Source of the DNA: Rhodothermus marinus
GTDB lineage: Bacteria > Bacteroidota > Rhodothermia > Rhodothermales > Rhodothermaceae
Assembly: GCF_009936275.1 (NCBI RefSeq)
Contig: NZ_AP019797.1
Coordinates: 1,967,890 to 2,031,889, forward strand
DNA length: 64,000 nucleotides
Direction: 5' to 3'
Shown: positions 18,552-27,443 of the stretch, piece by piece
Position numbering within the stretch: position 1 is the stretch's first letter
How the letters are laid out: each line of letters opens with the position of its first letter
Notes under the pieces: generated by a model
Seen by the model: only the letters and a program-made list of their open reading frames with translations
Database searches by the model: none
Told to the model about the DNA's origin: nothing
Made by a program: the position numbers and the translations under genes

Positions 18552-19517
18552 ATGAAAGACGAAGCTCTCCTGGAAGCCGAATTTCAGGCGCGTATCGACG
18601 CGGGCGAAAAGATCGAACCGAAAGACTGGATGCCGGAGCGCTATCGGCGCCAGCTCATCCGCATGATGTCGCAGCACGCCCATTCGGAAATCGTGGGCAT
18701 GTTGCCCGAAGGCAACTGGATCACGCGGGCACCCACGCTGCGCCGCAAGATGGCCCTGCTGGCCAAAGTGCAGGACGAGGCCGGACACGGCCTCTACCTC
18801 TACAGCGCCACCGAAACGCTGGGGGTCGATCGCTACCAGCTCATTCGCGACCTGCTCGAAGGCCGCGCCAAGTACTCGAACATATTCAACTACCCCACGC
18901 TCACCTGGGCCGACGTGGGCGTCATCGGGTGGTTCGTCGACGGCGCGGCGATCGTCAACCAGACCATGCTGGCCAAGAGCTCCTACGGCCCCTACGCCCG
19001 CGCCATGATCCGCATCTGCAAGGAGGAAGCCTTCCACAAGCGGCAGGGCTACGAGATCTGCGTGACGCTGGCGCGGGGCACGCCCGAACAGCGCCGGATG
19101 CTCCAAGACGCCATCAACCGCTGGTGGTGGCCCACGCTGATGATGTTCGGTCCACCGGATGACCAGTCGCCCAACAGCGCCGAACTGCTGCGCTGGCAGG
19201 TCAAGCGCAAGACGAACGACGAGCTGCGCCAGCACTTCATCAACATCACCGTGCCGCAGGTGCTGGCGCTGGGCATGACGCTTCCCGATCCGGAGTTGCG
19301 CTACGACGAAAAGACGGGCAACTGGCTGATCGGGCCGATCGACTGGGACGAGTTCTGGCGGGTGATCCGCGGCCACGGTCCCTGCAACCGCGAACGCCTG
19401 CAGGCCCGCCGCAAAGCCCACGAAGAGGGCGCCTGGGTTCGCGAGGCCGTGCAGGCCTATGCCCGCAAACGTCAACAGCAAGCTGCCTCAACCGCTGCCG
19501 AAGTAAGCCATGGCTGA
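18552..19517 (+). CDS. paaA: Phenylacetyl-CoA 1,2-epoxidase catalytic subunit
   Basis: A 321-residue di-iron oxygenase subunit of the PaaABCE complex, which epoxidises the aromatic ring of phenylacetyl-CoA. It contains the ferritin-like motifs [17 protein letters not shown] and [13 protein letters not shown], whose Glu and His residues ligate iron. The C-terminus ([22 protein letters not shown]) is typical of PaaA. It is first in paaABCD, overlapping paaB by 8 bases. The promoter region carries the shared palindrome. The reductase gene paaE is not found anywhere in this window. Confidence 0.96.
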   Translation: MKDEALLEAEFQARIDAGEKIEPKDWMPERYRRQLIRMMSQHAHSEIVGMLPEGNWITRAPTLRRKMALLAKVQDEAGHGLYLYSATETLGVDRYQLIRDLLEGRAKYSNIFNYPTLTWADVGVIGWFVDGAAIVNQTMLAKSSYGPYARAMIRICKEEAFHKRQGYEICVTLARGTPEQRRMLQDAINRWWWPTLMMFGPPDDQSPNSAELLRWQVKRKTNDELRQHFINITVPQVLALGMTLPDPELRYDEKTGNWLIGPIDWDEFWRVIRGHGPCNRERLQARRKAHEEGAWVREAVQAYARKRQQQAASTAAEVSHG

Positions 19518-19803
19518 AATGGAAAACTGCATGCGGCTGTGGGAGGTGTTCGTGCAGCCGCGCACGGGAGCCCCCCATGAGCATGCGGGAAGCGTGCGGG
19601 CTACCCACGCCGAGATGGCCCTCCAGCACGCCCGCGACGTATATGCCCGCCGGGGTCCGGTCGTCAGCATCTGGGTGGTTCCCACCGACGCGATCTACGC
19701 TACCAGACCCGGAGATGAAGGACCGTTCTTCGATCCGGCCGATAACAAGCCCTATCGCCACCCGCTCTTTTACAAGGTACCCCACGGTGTAAAAAACATC
19801 TGA
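19510..19803 (+). CDS. paaB: Phenylacetyl-CoA epoxidase subunit B
   Basis: A 97-residue PaaB, the small bridging subunit of the epoxidase. It starts [19 protein letters not shown] and has [25 protein letters not shown], as in the family. It overlaps the end of paaA and is 9 bases from paaC, so it is co-translated in the operon. The length matches the family norm of about 95 residues. Confidence 0.95.
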   Translation: MAEMENCMRLWEVFVQPRTGAPHEHAGSVRATHAEMALQHARDVYARRGPVVSIWVVPTDAIYATRPGDEGPFFDPADNKPYRHPLFYKVPHGVKNI

Positions 19804-19812
19804 TTCCTGTTT

Positions 19813-20595
19813 ATGAATCTCGAAACGCTCGATGCGGCGCTGCGCCCGGCGCTGTTCGAATACCTGTTGTGCCTGGGCGACGATGCGCTGATTCTGGGCC
19901 ATCGACTCTCGGAGTGGTGCGGCCACGGCCCGTACCTCGAAGAAGACATTGCGCTGGCCAACCTGGCGCTCGACTGTCTGGGTCATGCCGAGGCGCTGCT
20001 GACGCTGGCCGGCGAGGTCGAAGGCAAAGGCCGCACGGCCGACGATCTGGCCTTTCTCCGGGATGCGTACGACTTCCGCAACGTGCAGATGGTCGAGCTG
20101 CCCCGGGGCGACTTTGCCTTCACGATCACGCGCCAGTTTCTGTTTGCCGCCTATGCCTGTCTGCTCTACGAAGCGCTGCAGCAGAGCGCCTTCGAACCAC
20201 TGGCCGGCATCGCGGCCAAAGCGCTCAAAGAAATGCGCTACCACCTGCGCCACAGCAGCGAATGGATGCGCTGCCTGGGCGACGGCACCGAGGAAAGCCA
20301 TCGGCGCGCGCAGACGGCTCTTGACGAGCTGTGGATGTACACGGGCGAGCTGTTCGAGGTGGACAACACGCTCCGCACGCTCATCGAAGCCCGCGTTGCG
20401 CCTGATATGGCCGCCCTGCAACTGAAGTGGCGGGAGCAGGTCGAAGCCGTCCTCCGCGAAGCTACCCTGACCGTTCCGGAGGATCCGCCCTACATGGCGA
20501 CAGGCGGGCGACGCGGCCATCATACGGAGCATCTGGGCCACCTGCTGGCCGAGATGCAGTTCCTGCAGCGGGCCTACCCGGGCGCTCAGTGGTAG
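19813..20595 (+). CDS. paaC: Phenylacetyl-CoA epoxidase structural subunit
   Basis: A 260-residue ferritin-fold subunit that pairs with PaaA and stabilises it. Diagnostic segments are DDALILGHRLSEWCGHGP, EDIALANLALDCLGHAE and EMRYHLRHSSEWMRCLGDGT. It sits between paaB (9-base gap) and paaD (22-base gap) on the same strand. Its iron site is usually non-functional in the family. Confidence 0.95.
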   Translation: MNLETLDAALRPALFEYLLCLGDDALILGHRLSEWCGHGPYLEEDIALANLALDCLGHAEALLTLAGEVEGKGRTADDLAFLRDAYDFRNVQMVELPRGDFAFTITRQFLFAAYACLLYEALQQSAFEPLAGIAAKALKEMRYHLRHSSEWMRCLGDGTEESHRRAQTALDELWMYTGELFEVDNTLRTLIEARVAPDMAALQLKWREQVEAVLREATLTVPEDPPYMATGGRRGHHTEHLGHLLAEMQFLQRAYPGAQW

Positions 20596-20617
20596 TCATC
20601 CAACCAACCTGTCGACC

Positions 20618-21118
20618 ATGACCCCTGCTGAAATCCTCGAAGCGCTGACCGAAGTCCGGGATCCGGAGATTCCGGTCCTGAACATCGTGGAGATGGGCAT
20701 CGTGCGCGACGTGCGCCTTGAAGGCGAGACGGTGCACGTCGACATCACCCCGACCTACACCGGCTGCCCGGCCATGCGCACCATCGAAGCGGCCATCGTA
20801 CAGACGCTTCGGGGTCGGGGATTTCAGCAGGTGGTCGTGCACAAGGTGTTTCGGGAGCCCTGGACCACAGACTGGATGACCGACGAGGCCCGCGAAAAGC
20901 TTCGGGCCTACGGTATCGCTCCGCCACCGCCTCGTGCGGACGAAGCGCCCGATCTGATCCCGCTCCCCTTCTCCGTAGCGCGTGGCCCCGCCGTCCCCTG
21001 CCCTTTCTGCGGCTCCGAGCAGACGCGCCAGACCAGCGCCTTCGGATCGACCGCCTGCAAAGCCCTCTTCTTCTGCGAAGCCTGCCGCCAGTCCTTCGAA
21101 TACTTCAAGGCGATCTGA
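20618..21118 (+). CDS. paaD: Phenylacetate catabolism Fe-S maturation protein
   Basis: A 166-residue protein with an N-terminal MIP18/DUF59 domain (EVRDPEIPVLNIVEMGIV, TPTYTGCPAM). The C-terminal zinc-ribbon-like tail has CPFCGSEQTRQTSAFGSTACKALFFCEAC, reported here in parts: CPFC near residue 127 and CEAC near 157. PaaD is thought to help assemble or deliver the metal or Fe-S centres of the epoxidase. It is the last gene of the forward paaABCD run. The next genes are a reverse-strand toxin/antitoxin pair, which sits where paaE is found in many clusters. Confidence 0.93.
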   Translation: MTPAEILEALTEVRDPEIPVLNIVEMGIVRDVRLEGETVHVDITPTYTGCPAMRTIEAAIVQTLRGRGFQQVVVHKVFREPWTTDWMTDEAREKLRAYGIAPPPPRADEAPDLIPLPFSVARGPAVPCPFCGSEQTRQTSAFGSTACKALFFCEACRQSFEYFKAI

Positions 21119-21146
21119 TCGTTTTTGCCTTCAAAGCTGTAACGAC

Positions 21147-21536
21147 TTAGCGAGAAATCGGTACGAGGTGCTCCTGAAGCCATGTAGCCAGCGCCTCTCG
21201 GCTCAACTCCCCGGAAGCCACTTTCATCACAACATCCTCTTGCTCATCAATATCAGCACGAATTTCAAAGCCATTGAGCACCAGAAATACTTCCATGGCC
21301 GCATGCCCGATACGCTTGTTTCCATCCAGAAAAGGATGATTCCGAATAAGCGCGTAACCAAGGGCCGCGGCTTTTCCAGCAAGCGATGGGTAAAGCTCTT
21401 GTCCCTCAAAAGTCAGGCGAGGTTGGGCCAGTGCCGACTCCAGGGCATTTAAATCGCGAATCCCCTCTTTCCCTCCCGACTGCGCCATGATCTGATGATA
21501 CAGCTCAAGAACCTCAGGAAGCGTCAGATAGCGCAT
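21147..21536 (-). CDS. doc: Doc-type toxin (Fic/Doc kinase family)
   Basis: A 129-residue Fic-fold protein with the Doc motif HPFLDGNKR (His67 to Arg75), the variant that phosphorylates EF-Tu in P1 Doc and does not AMPylate. The motif is intact, so the toxin may be active. It is the second gene of a two-gene unit, 5 bases after the antitoxin stop, which is the usual order. It converges on paaD. Chromosomal Doc modules are mobile between strains. Confidence 0.92.
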   Translation of the reverse strand: MRYLTLPEVLELYHQIMAQSGGKEGIRDLNALESALAQPRLTFEGQELYPSLAGKAAALGYALIRNHPFLDGNKRIGHAAMEVFLVLNGFEIRADIDEQEDVVMKVASGELSREALATWLQEHLVPISR

Positions 21537-21541
21537 AAATT

Positions 21542-21745
21542 TCAGCGCTGGGCCAACCGCCGATACAATTCGGCGTTCTTCTCCAGTACACGTGCCATCG
21601 CCCTCTCGAAGGATTCGTCAGGAAGAGCCAGCCAGTCTTCGAGACTTTTCTGCAGCAAGGTCTCAGGCGTAAGCTGGTAGCGCCGGGCCTTTTCCTCCAA
21701 CTGTGCAAACACTGCGTCCGAGAGCGTAATGGTGAGTCGAACCAT
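21542..21745 (-). CDS. Ribbon-helix-helix-like antitoxin of the Doc module
   Basis: A 67-residue protein whose N-terminus ([34 protein letters not shown] in outline) has the strand-helix-helix pattern of CopG/Arc DNA-binding antitoxins. The C-terminal tail ([22 protein letters not shown]) is helical and would wrap the toxin. It directly precedes doc on the same strand. Such antitoxins neutralise the toxin and repress their own operon. The classification rests on pattern and context. Confidence 0.75.
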   Translation of the reverse strand: MVRLTITLSDAVFAQLEEKARRYQLTPETLLQKSLEDWLALPDESFERAMARVLEKNAELYRRLAQR

Positions 21746-21843
21746 TTATCCCTCTTTGATGCCTCTCACTTAAAGCAGGATTTTTCTTAGCAGTTGCCAT
21801 GCGAAAAGTTTCTAACTGGCACCGAAAGCAAACCGAAAGCAAT

Positions 21844-23535
21844 TTACTTAATCCGATACCCGCCTTCTTCGTTCGCGAAGATCCAGGCCACGACCTCACC
21901 GATCTCGATCGTGTCGTGCAGGTAAGTGGTGCGGGTAATCGAGGCGGTGCCCTGCGTGTGCAGGTACGGCTTGGCGGCCATCATGCGCTCGAAGCGTTCC
22001 TGCCAGCGACGCATGTTCACCGGCCGGAGGTCCACCCAGCCCTTGCGCGCCCATCGGTCGATGTCTTTCGGCGTGACCGGCACCTCGTCGTAAATGCTTT
22101 CGGGAATGTTGATGAACGGTCCCCGGATGAGTTGCTGGCCGTCCGGTGCCAGAATGGGCACGCCGATCGAGATGATCTGATTGCGAAGCGTCGCGTCCGT
22201 CTCCAGGTAGCGATAGAGCGTGTCGGCCACTTCTTCGGCGGGCGTCTGACAGACGGCCTTCAGCGTCTTAAAGTTGAGCCGGAGCAGGTGCGCTTCGTAG
22301 AGCAGCTTGGAGAGTTCGGGTGGTCCGAGCTGTCCGAGCGCCACGCTGTGGCCGTTGGATTCCCGTTCGAGCTGGCGCAACCGCCGGAGTGCCGTATGTC
22401 GCAACACGCCGGCCCGATAGCTCGGCACCATCACGTTGCTGTCGATGCCCGCGATGATGTCGTGCCCGGTGTTGCTCCCCTTGATCTCCAGCACCACCTG
22501 TTCGGCGATCTCCTCGGGCGTGAGGAATTCCATCTGCCCGATGTGCGTGATCGTTTCGAACTCACCGCGGGCGAAGAAGCCGTTCTCGCCGGTATCGACC
22601 CCGGCCATCACCAGCTCGCCCTGCTTGCGGTAACGGCACTCGTCTTCTCGCAGCACCAGGCGATCCTGCAGCGGCTCCCGGCGGCCCTCGTAGACGAACT
22701 GCGGACGCCCGCGCCGACGCACCGGCTGCAGCGCCACGCGCCGGTAGCCGATCATGGCGGCCGGCTTCACCTCCTTGACCAGCGGCCCGCCGGGCGTGCG
22801 CGCCATCAGGAATAGCAGGCCCGTATGCGCAAAGGCCATGGCCGTCTTCATCATGAGCGGCACGCTGGGCCGGTCCTCGCTGTGCGTGTAGGGGATGTTC
22901 AGCCCCATGCCACCGGTGCCCGTCGTGCCGATCTTCACGTAGACGCGCGTGCCCACCTCGCACATGGCCCGATGCAGAAGGCGGATGTGCCGGATGAGCT
23001 GAAGCGCCGCCTGCGAAATGAGCAGCGTCTCGACGTCGGTGGTCAACGTCTCACGAACCGACGGATCGTCGGGCGTCTGCTGTAGCTGCTGCAAAGCCTC
23101 ATGCGTCTTGAGGCTCAACGGTTCGACTTCCTGGTAGCTGAGCGCGGTAGCCGTGTTGATGCAGTCCACGATCACGTCGGGCCGATGCGTGCGGATCATC
23201 CGCACGAGCACCGAGCGTTCGTAGGCGGCGTCGATGTCGCCGAACAGGTCCTCGTAGAGCACCTCGCGATAGGCCGGATTGCCGAGCAACTGCTCACGCG
23301 ACAGCTCCCGGAATTCTTCCCGCACGAACACGTTGCCCCACTCGCCCACAAATTCCACTTCCGGAAACTCCTGCCGCACTTCCGAGAGCAGTTCCTCGAC
23401 CTCCTCGCGAAAGAGACTGGCCACCACCACCTTGCGGGGATGAAGCTGACGGCTCACCTCGCGCACGATCTGGGAGCCGACCAGCCCGGCTCCGCCCAGC
23501 ACAAGAAAACTTTCGTCACGCACCATGATGGTCAT
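21844..23535 (-). CDS. Rossmann-fold NAD(P)-binding protein, SDR-like, unknown substrate
   Basis: A 563-residue protein. The N-terminal dinucleotide-binding motif GGAGLVGS (14-21) follows a short beta strand, and VIVDCINTATALSYQEVEP resembles the NNAG region of extended SDRs. A C-terminal region of about 300 residues (QVVLEIKGSNTGHDIIAGIDSN and so on) is unfamiliar. It is last in a reverse operon with enoyl-CoA hydratase and fused E1, 15 bases after E1. The operon carries the phenylacetate-type operator, so a role in acyl or keto-acid metabolism is likely. No reaction is assigned. Confidence 0.6.
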   Translation of the reverse strand: MTIMVRDESFLVLGGAGLVGSQIVREVSRQLHPRKVVVASLFREEVEELLSEVRQEFPEVEFVGEWGNVFVREEFRELSREQLLGNPAYREVLYEDLFGDIDAAYERSVLVRMIRTHRPDVIVDCINTATALSYQEVEPLSLKTHEALQQLQQTPDDPSVRETLTTDVETLLISQAALQLIRHIRLLHRAMCEVGTRVYVKIGTTGTGGMGLNIPYTHSEDRPSVPLMMKTAMAFAHTGLLFLMARTPGGPLVKEVKPAAMIGYRRVALQPVRRRGRPQFVYEGRREPLQDRLVLREDECRYRKQGELVMAGVDTGENGFFARGEFETITHIGQMEFLTPEEIAEQVVLEIKGSNTGHDIIAGIDSNVMVPSYRAGVLRHTALRRLRQLERESNGHSVALGQLGPPELSKLLYEAHLLRLNFKTLKAVCQTPAEEVADTLYRYLETDATLRNQIISIGVPILAPDGQQLIRGPFINIPESIYDEVPVTPKDIDRWARKGWVDLRPVNMRRWQERFERMMAAKPYLHTQGTASITRTTYLHDTIEIGEVVAWIFANEEGGYRIK

Positions 23536-23550
23536 TCGTTTGTTTACGGC

Positions 23551-25683
23551 TCAAAAAGTGACCAGCGCCTGCATGGCCTCGGCAATCTGCGACACCCCCG
23601 GCACGGTGGCATCGAGCAGCTGGGGGTTGTAGGGAATCGGAATGTCCGGGACGGCCACCCGCTCGACGGGCGCATCCAGGTAGGTGAAGGCGTCGCGGGC
23701 CAGCACGGCGGCAATCTCCGCGCCGAAGCCGGCCGTGAGCGTGTCTTCGTGCACGATCAGGCACCGATTGGTCTTCTGGACCGAATGCAGCACGGCCGCC
23801 CGGTCCCAGGGCCGCAGCGTGCGCAGGTCGATGATCTCGGCGTCGATGCCCGTTTCCCGAGCCGCTTCTTCGCAGCGATGCACCATGGCGCCCCAGGTGA
23901 CCACGGTGAGCGCCTCGCCGGAACGGACGATCCGGGCACGTCCGAACGGCAACACGAAGTCGTCGCCGGGATAGGGACGCCGGGCGGCCGGATGGTCCAG
24001 CAGCAGCCGGTGCTCGAAGAAGATGGTGGGATCGAGCGCCCGCATGGCGGCCCGGAGCAGCCCGACGGCGTCCTCGGCATTCGACGGATAGGCCACCTGC
24101 CAGCCGATTGCGTGTACCCAGCGCACTTCGTCGGAAACGCTGTGCCAGGGATCGCCCACGCGGGCAAGCCCGCCGGGCATGCGCACCACGATCGGTGCGG
24201 CAAAGCGGTTGGCCGTGCGCCAGCGGATCGTACCGCAGTTGTTGAGCTGCTCGGTGGCCGGATCGGCGTATTTCCGAAACTGAATCTCGGCCACCGGCAT
24301 CAACCCGGCCAGCGCCATGCCGACGGCCCGTCCGACAATGCCCTCCTCGGACAGGCTGGTGTCGAACACGCGCGCTTCGCCGAACTCCTCCTGCAGTCCG
24401 AGCGTGGCCGTGTGCACGCCCCCTTTTTTGCCCACGTCTTCGCCGAAGACCACCACGCGCGGATTGGTGCGCAGCTCGTGGGCCAGCGTCCGACGAATCG
24501 CCTCCACCATGTTGATGCGCGGCGGCTCCGGCCGGGGTCGGTCGGTGCCCTGCGGAAGCACCACACCTTCCGGGGCCATACCGCCGGCCTGCTGAAGCTC
24601 CGGCGTGCCGTCGGGTCCCACCTCGGCGAAGACGTAGCGGGTCACCCGGGACGGATCCGGGTCCGGACGAGCAAGCGCCGCCTCCAGGGCTGCCTCCACC
24701 TCGCGGGCCACCTCCACCTCCAGCTCGGCCCACGCCTCGGGCGACAGCAGCGAAGGCACCAGAAACGCCCGGAGTGCCGGGAGGGGATCATGTGCCCGTT
24801 CGGCCTCCAGCACCTCCGGCGGCTTGTAGGCCTGGTTGTCGTGGCCGGAGTGGCCCGAAAGCCGGGGCATTGTCAGGCGCAACAGCACTGGTCCGTCGCC
24901 GCCCCGCACACGGCGCACCGCTTCGTGCAGCAGCCGGGCGGCCTCCTCCGGCTGCGTGCCGTCGCCGTCAAGCACCTGCAGGCTCTCGAACGCCGCCAGA
25001 TTTTTCGCGATGTTGCCGCCCGGCGTCTGCAGTTCGCGCGGGACCGAAATGGCGTAGCCGTTGTCCTCGATGTAGAAGAGCACGGGAAGTCGGAGCGTCG
25101 TGGCGATGTTCAGCGCGGCCCAGAAGCCGTTGGTCGCCACCGAGCCCTCGCCGCCGTGCACCACGGCCAGCGCGCCCCGGTAGGCGTCCTCCTGAAGCAC
25201 GTCGCGCCGGTAGCAGATGGCCTGCGCCCAGCCGACGCCCGGCGTGTACTGCGAGCCCACGTCGCCCGCCATGGGCAACACGGTGGGACCATTGCGGCCG
25301 GGAAGGTTGCAGACCACCCCCACGTCGCGGCCGTCGCTGTAGGCGCCCGCCTTGCCCAGCGAGGCGGCCAGCGCTTCTTCGGGCGAGACGCCCAGCGCCA
25401 GCATCAGCGGCCGCGAGCGGTAGTAGGTGCTGACGCCGTCCTTCGGGTGCGTCAGGAGCTGCCCGAGCAGGACCTGCGCCAGCTCGTGCCCCTTCGCCGA
25501 AAACTGATACCGCACCCTGCGCTCGGGCAGCAGACGCGTCTCCTCCAGTTCATCGAGATAGCGTGAGGTCAGCACCAGACGGGCCACGCGCAGCCAGTCG
25601 AAGGTCGCCTCCGGCGCAGCGGCCGGTGAACTCCTGCGCGTTTTGCGCCGGGTGGTCGCAGTGCGGTTTTTCCCTCGCATCAC
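23551..25683 (-). CDS. 2-oxoacid dehydrogenase E1, alpha and beta subunits fused
   Basis: A 710-residue thiamine-diphosphate enzyme carrying both halves of a branched-chain/pyruvate-type E1. The alpha part (about 25-330) has the ThDP motif starting GGEGSVATNGF and ending EDNGYAIS. The beta part (about 375-710) starts INMVEAIRRTLAHEL and has VFGEDVGKKGG and VGMALAGLMPVAEIQF. An unusual basic N-terminal tail (GKNRTATTRRKTRRSS) precedes it. It sits 3 bases after the hydratase gene in the same operon. E2 and E3 genes are not nearby. The keto-acid substrate is unknown; branched-chain or aromatic keto acids are plausible. Confidence 0.85.
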   Translation of the reverse strand: MMRGKNRTATTRRKTRRSSPAAAPEATFDWLRVARLVLTSRYLDELEETRLLPERRVRYQFSAKGHELAQVLLGQLLTHPKDGVSTYYRSRPLMLALGVSPEEALAASLGKAGAYSDGRDVGVVCNLPGRNGPTVLPMAGDVGSQYTPGVGWAQAICYRRDVLQEDAYRGALAVVHGGEGSVATNGFWAALNIATTLRLPVLFYIEDNGYAISVPRELQTPGGNIAKNLAAFESLQVLDGDGTQPEEAARLLHEAVRRVRGGDGPVLLRLTMPRLSGHSGHDNQAYKPPEVLEAERAHDPLPALRAFLVPSLLSPEAWAELEVEVAREVEAALEAALARPDPDPSRVTRYVFAEVGPDGTPELQQAGGMAPEGVVLPQGTDRPRPEPPRINMVEAIRRTLAHELRTNPRVVVFGEDVGKKGGVHTATLGLQEEFGEARVFDTSLSEEGIVGRAVGMALAGLMPVAEIQFRKYADPATEQLNNCGTIRWRTANRFAAPIVVRMPGGLARVGDPWHSVSDEVRWVHAIGWQVAYPSNAEDAVGLLRAAMRALDPTIFFEHRLLLDHPAARRPYPGDDFVLPFGRARIVRSGEALTVVTWGAMVHRCEEAARETGIDAEIIDLRTLRPWDRAAVLHSVQKTNRCLIVHEDTLTAGFGAEIAAVLARDAFTYLDAPVERVAVPDIPIPYNPQLLDATVPGVSQIAEAMQALVTF

Positions 25684-25686
25684 ATC

Positions 25687-26466
25687 TCAGGATTTACGGG
25701 CACGCCGACGCTCCAGGAAGGCGGTCATGCGCCGGTACTTCTCTTCATCCTCGAAGAGGACGGCCTGCATGAGCGTCTCCAGGGTCAGCGCGGCGTCGGT
25801 GCTCATCTCGGCGGTGGCGTTCAGCGCCATCTTGGCGAAGCGCACGGCCAGCGGACTTGCCTCGGCGATCTCCGCGGCCAGCGCCCGTGCTTTTGCCAGC
25901 ACCTCGTCGTCCGGCACCACGTAGTTGACCAGGCCAATCGCGAGTGCTTCCGAAGCATCGAGGATACGTCCGGTAAAAATCAGCTCGCGCGCCTTGCCCA
26001 TGCCCACCAGACGCGGCAGCCGGTAGGTGGCCCCGGCGCCCGGAATGATGCCCAGCCGGACTTCGGGCTGACCGAAGCGGGCGCTCTCGCCGGCCACACG
26101 CAGATCACAGGCCATGGCCAGCTCGCACCCGCCGCCCAGCGCCCACCCCCGCACGGCCGCAATGGTCGGTACCGGAAACTGCTCGATCTCCCGAAACAGG
26201 CTGTTGTTGATGCGCTGCAGCGCTTCGGCCCGTCCGCGCTCCCGGAGTTCGGCAATGTCGGCTCCGCTGACGAACGCCTGTCCGCCGGCTCCGGTGAAGA
26301 TCAACGCGCGCACATCGTCCCGGCCGGCCAGTTGCTCGAGCAACCGGCGCACCTCCCGCACCATCTCCAGGTTGAGCGCATTACGCACCTCCGGGCGGTT
26401 GAAGGTGCAGCATACGATGCCCCGGTCGTCCTCTTCGACCAGCAGCGTGGCAAACGAATCGGTCAT
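25687..26466 (-). CDS. Enoyl-CoA hydratase (probable PaaF role)
   Basis: A 259-residue crotonase-fold protein with oxyanion-hole segments (GAGGQAFVSGADIAEL and GWALGGGCELAMACDLRVA) and both catalytic glutamates (the GGCE glutamate and PEVRLGIIPGAGATYRLPR). This is the normal hydratase pattern. The ATG at 26466 is chosen because GGAG lies 6 bases before it; in-frame ATGs at 26472 and 26478 are alternatives. In the phenylacetate pathway PaaF hydrates 2,3-dehydroadipyl-CoA, and no other hydratase of this kind is seen in the cluster. It heads the operon with fused E1 and the Rossmann protein. Confidence 0.85.
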   Translation of the reverse strand: MTDSFATLLVEEDDRGIVCCTFNRPEVRNALNLEMVREVRRLLEQLAGRDDVRALIFTGAGGQAFVSGADIAELRERGRAEALQRINNSLFREIEQFPVPTIAAVRGWALGGGCELAMACDLRVAGESARFGQPEVRLGIIPGAGATYRLPRLVGMGKARELIFTGRILDASEALAIGLVNYVVPDDEVLAKARALAAEIAEASPLAVRFAKMALNATAEMSTDAALTLETLMQAVLFEDEEKYRRMTAFLERRRARKS

Positions 26467-26479
26467 AGGCATCTCCATC

Positions 26480-26522
26480 TGGAAGCGCTTCTATTATACC
26501 AAACCGCCGGGACCTTCTTCAA
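26480..26522 (-). promoter_or_regulatory. Promoter and operator of the hydratase-E1 operon
   Basis: On the reverse strand, TTGAAG (26517-26522) and TATAAT (26493-26498) are separated by 18 bases, an almost canonical -35/-10 pair. Immediately downstream lies AGAAGCGCTTCC (26481-26492), containing the perfect 10-bp palindrome GAAGCGCTTC. The start codon is at 26466. A repressor here would block initiation. Confidence 0.6.
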
Positions 26523-26609
26523 GCCAATCCGAGAGGCCGGGCAATTTTCGAACGGCATTCGTACACGCACGAACCCCGGAGGGACTTTCCGTTCTGGGTG
26601 GCCTTTTCA

Positions 26610-26633
26610 TAAGTTTGCTTCGGAACCGCTTTC
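26610..26633 (+). promoter_or_regulatory. paaG -7 box and candidate operator
   Basis: TAAGTTTG (26610-26617) fully matches the TAnnTTTG consensus. It is followed after four bases by GGAACCGCTTTC (26622-26633). The paaG ATG is at 26649. No TTG is evident in the -33 position, which may mean activation or weak basal expression. Confidence 0.5.
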
Positions 26634-26648
26634 AAACCGAATGCTGCC

Positions 26649-27440
26649 ATGAACTACCAGTTCATTCGCTACGAAGTCACGGATGGCGTTGCCACGCTGA
26701 CGCTGAACCGGCCGGATGTGCTCAACAGCTTCCACCGGCCCATGGCCGATGAAACGATCGATGCGCTCCGGCGGGCCGCCGACGATCCGGCCGTCCGCGC
26801 CGTCGTGCTGACAGGCGCCGGCCGGGCCTTCTGCGCGGGACAGGACCTGCAGGCCGTGCTGCCCCGCGAAGGTGAGCCGGCGCCGGACCTCGGCGAAATC
26901 GTCCGCGCCCAGTACAACCCGATCGTCCGGCTCATCCGCCACACCGAGAAACCGTTTGTGGCCGCCGTCAACGGCGCGGCCGCCGGGGCCGGTGCCAACA
27001 TTGCGCTGGCCTGCGACTTCGTGGTGGCCGCCGAAAACGCCGCCTTTATTCAGGCGTTTGCGCGCATCGGACTGATTCCCGACAGCGGCGGCACCTTTCT
27101 GCTGCCCCGTCTGGTCGGGCTGGCCCGGGCCACGGCCCTGATGATGCTGGCCGAAAAGCTTCCGGCCACCGAGGCGCACACCATGGGACTCATCTACCGG
27201 GTATGTCCGGCCGACCGCCTGATGGACGAGGCGATGACGCTGGCGCGTCGCCTGGCTGCAATGCCCACCCGGGCGCTGGGCATGATCAAACGGGCGCTGA
27301 ACCGCACCTTCACGAATGATCTGGATGCCCAGCTCGAACTGGAAGCCGAGCTGCAGGCCGAAGCCGGCCGCACCCACGACTATCAGGAAGGCGTGGCCGC
27401 CTTTCTGGAAAAGCGCACTCCGGTCTTTCAGGGACGATAA
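26649..27440 (+). CDS. paaG: Ring-1,2-epoxyphenylacetyl-CoA isomerase
   Basis: A 263-residue crotonase-fold enzyme matching PaaG. It isomerises the unstable epoxide to oxepin-CoA and also shifts a double bond later in the pathway. It has GRAFCAGQDL (oxyanion hole) and ARIGLIPDSGGTFLLPRLVG, where the Asp of PDSGG replaces the second Glu of hydratases, as in PaaG and other isomerases. It is the first of the forward genes paaGHIJYZ and is separated from paaH by 3 bases. Confidence 0.93.
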   Translation: MNYQFIRYEVTDGVATLTLNRPDVLNSFHRPMADETIDALRRAADDPAVRAVVLTGAGRAFCAGQDLQAVLPREGEPAPDLGEIVRAQYNPIVRLIRHTEKPFVAAVNGAAAGAGANIALACDFVVAAENAAFIQAFARIGLIPDSGGTFLLPRLVGLARATALMMLAEKLPATEAHTMGLIYRVCPADRLMDEAMTLARRLAAMPTRALGMIKRALNRTFTNDLDAQLELEAELQAEAGRTHDYQEGVAAFLEKRTPVFQGR

Positions 27441-27443
27441 GCC

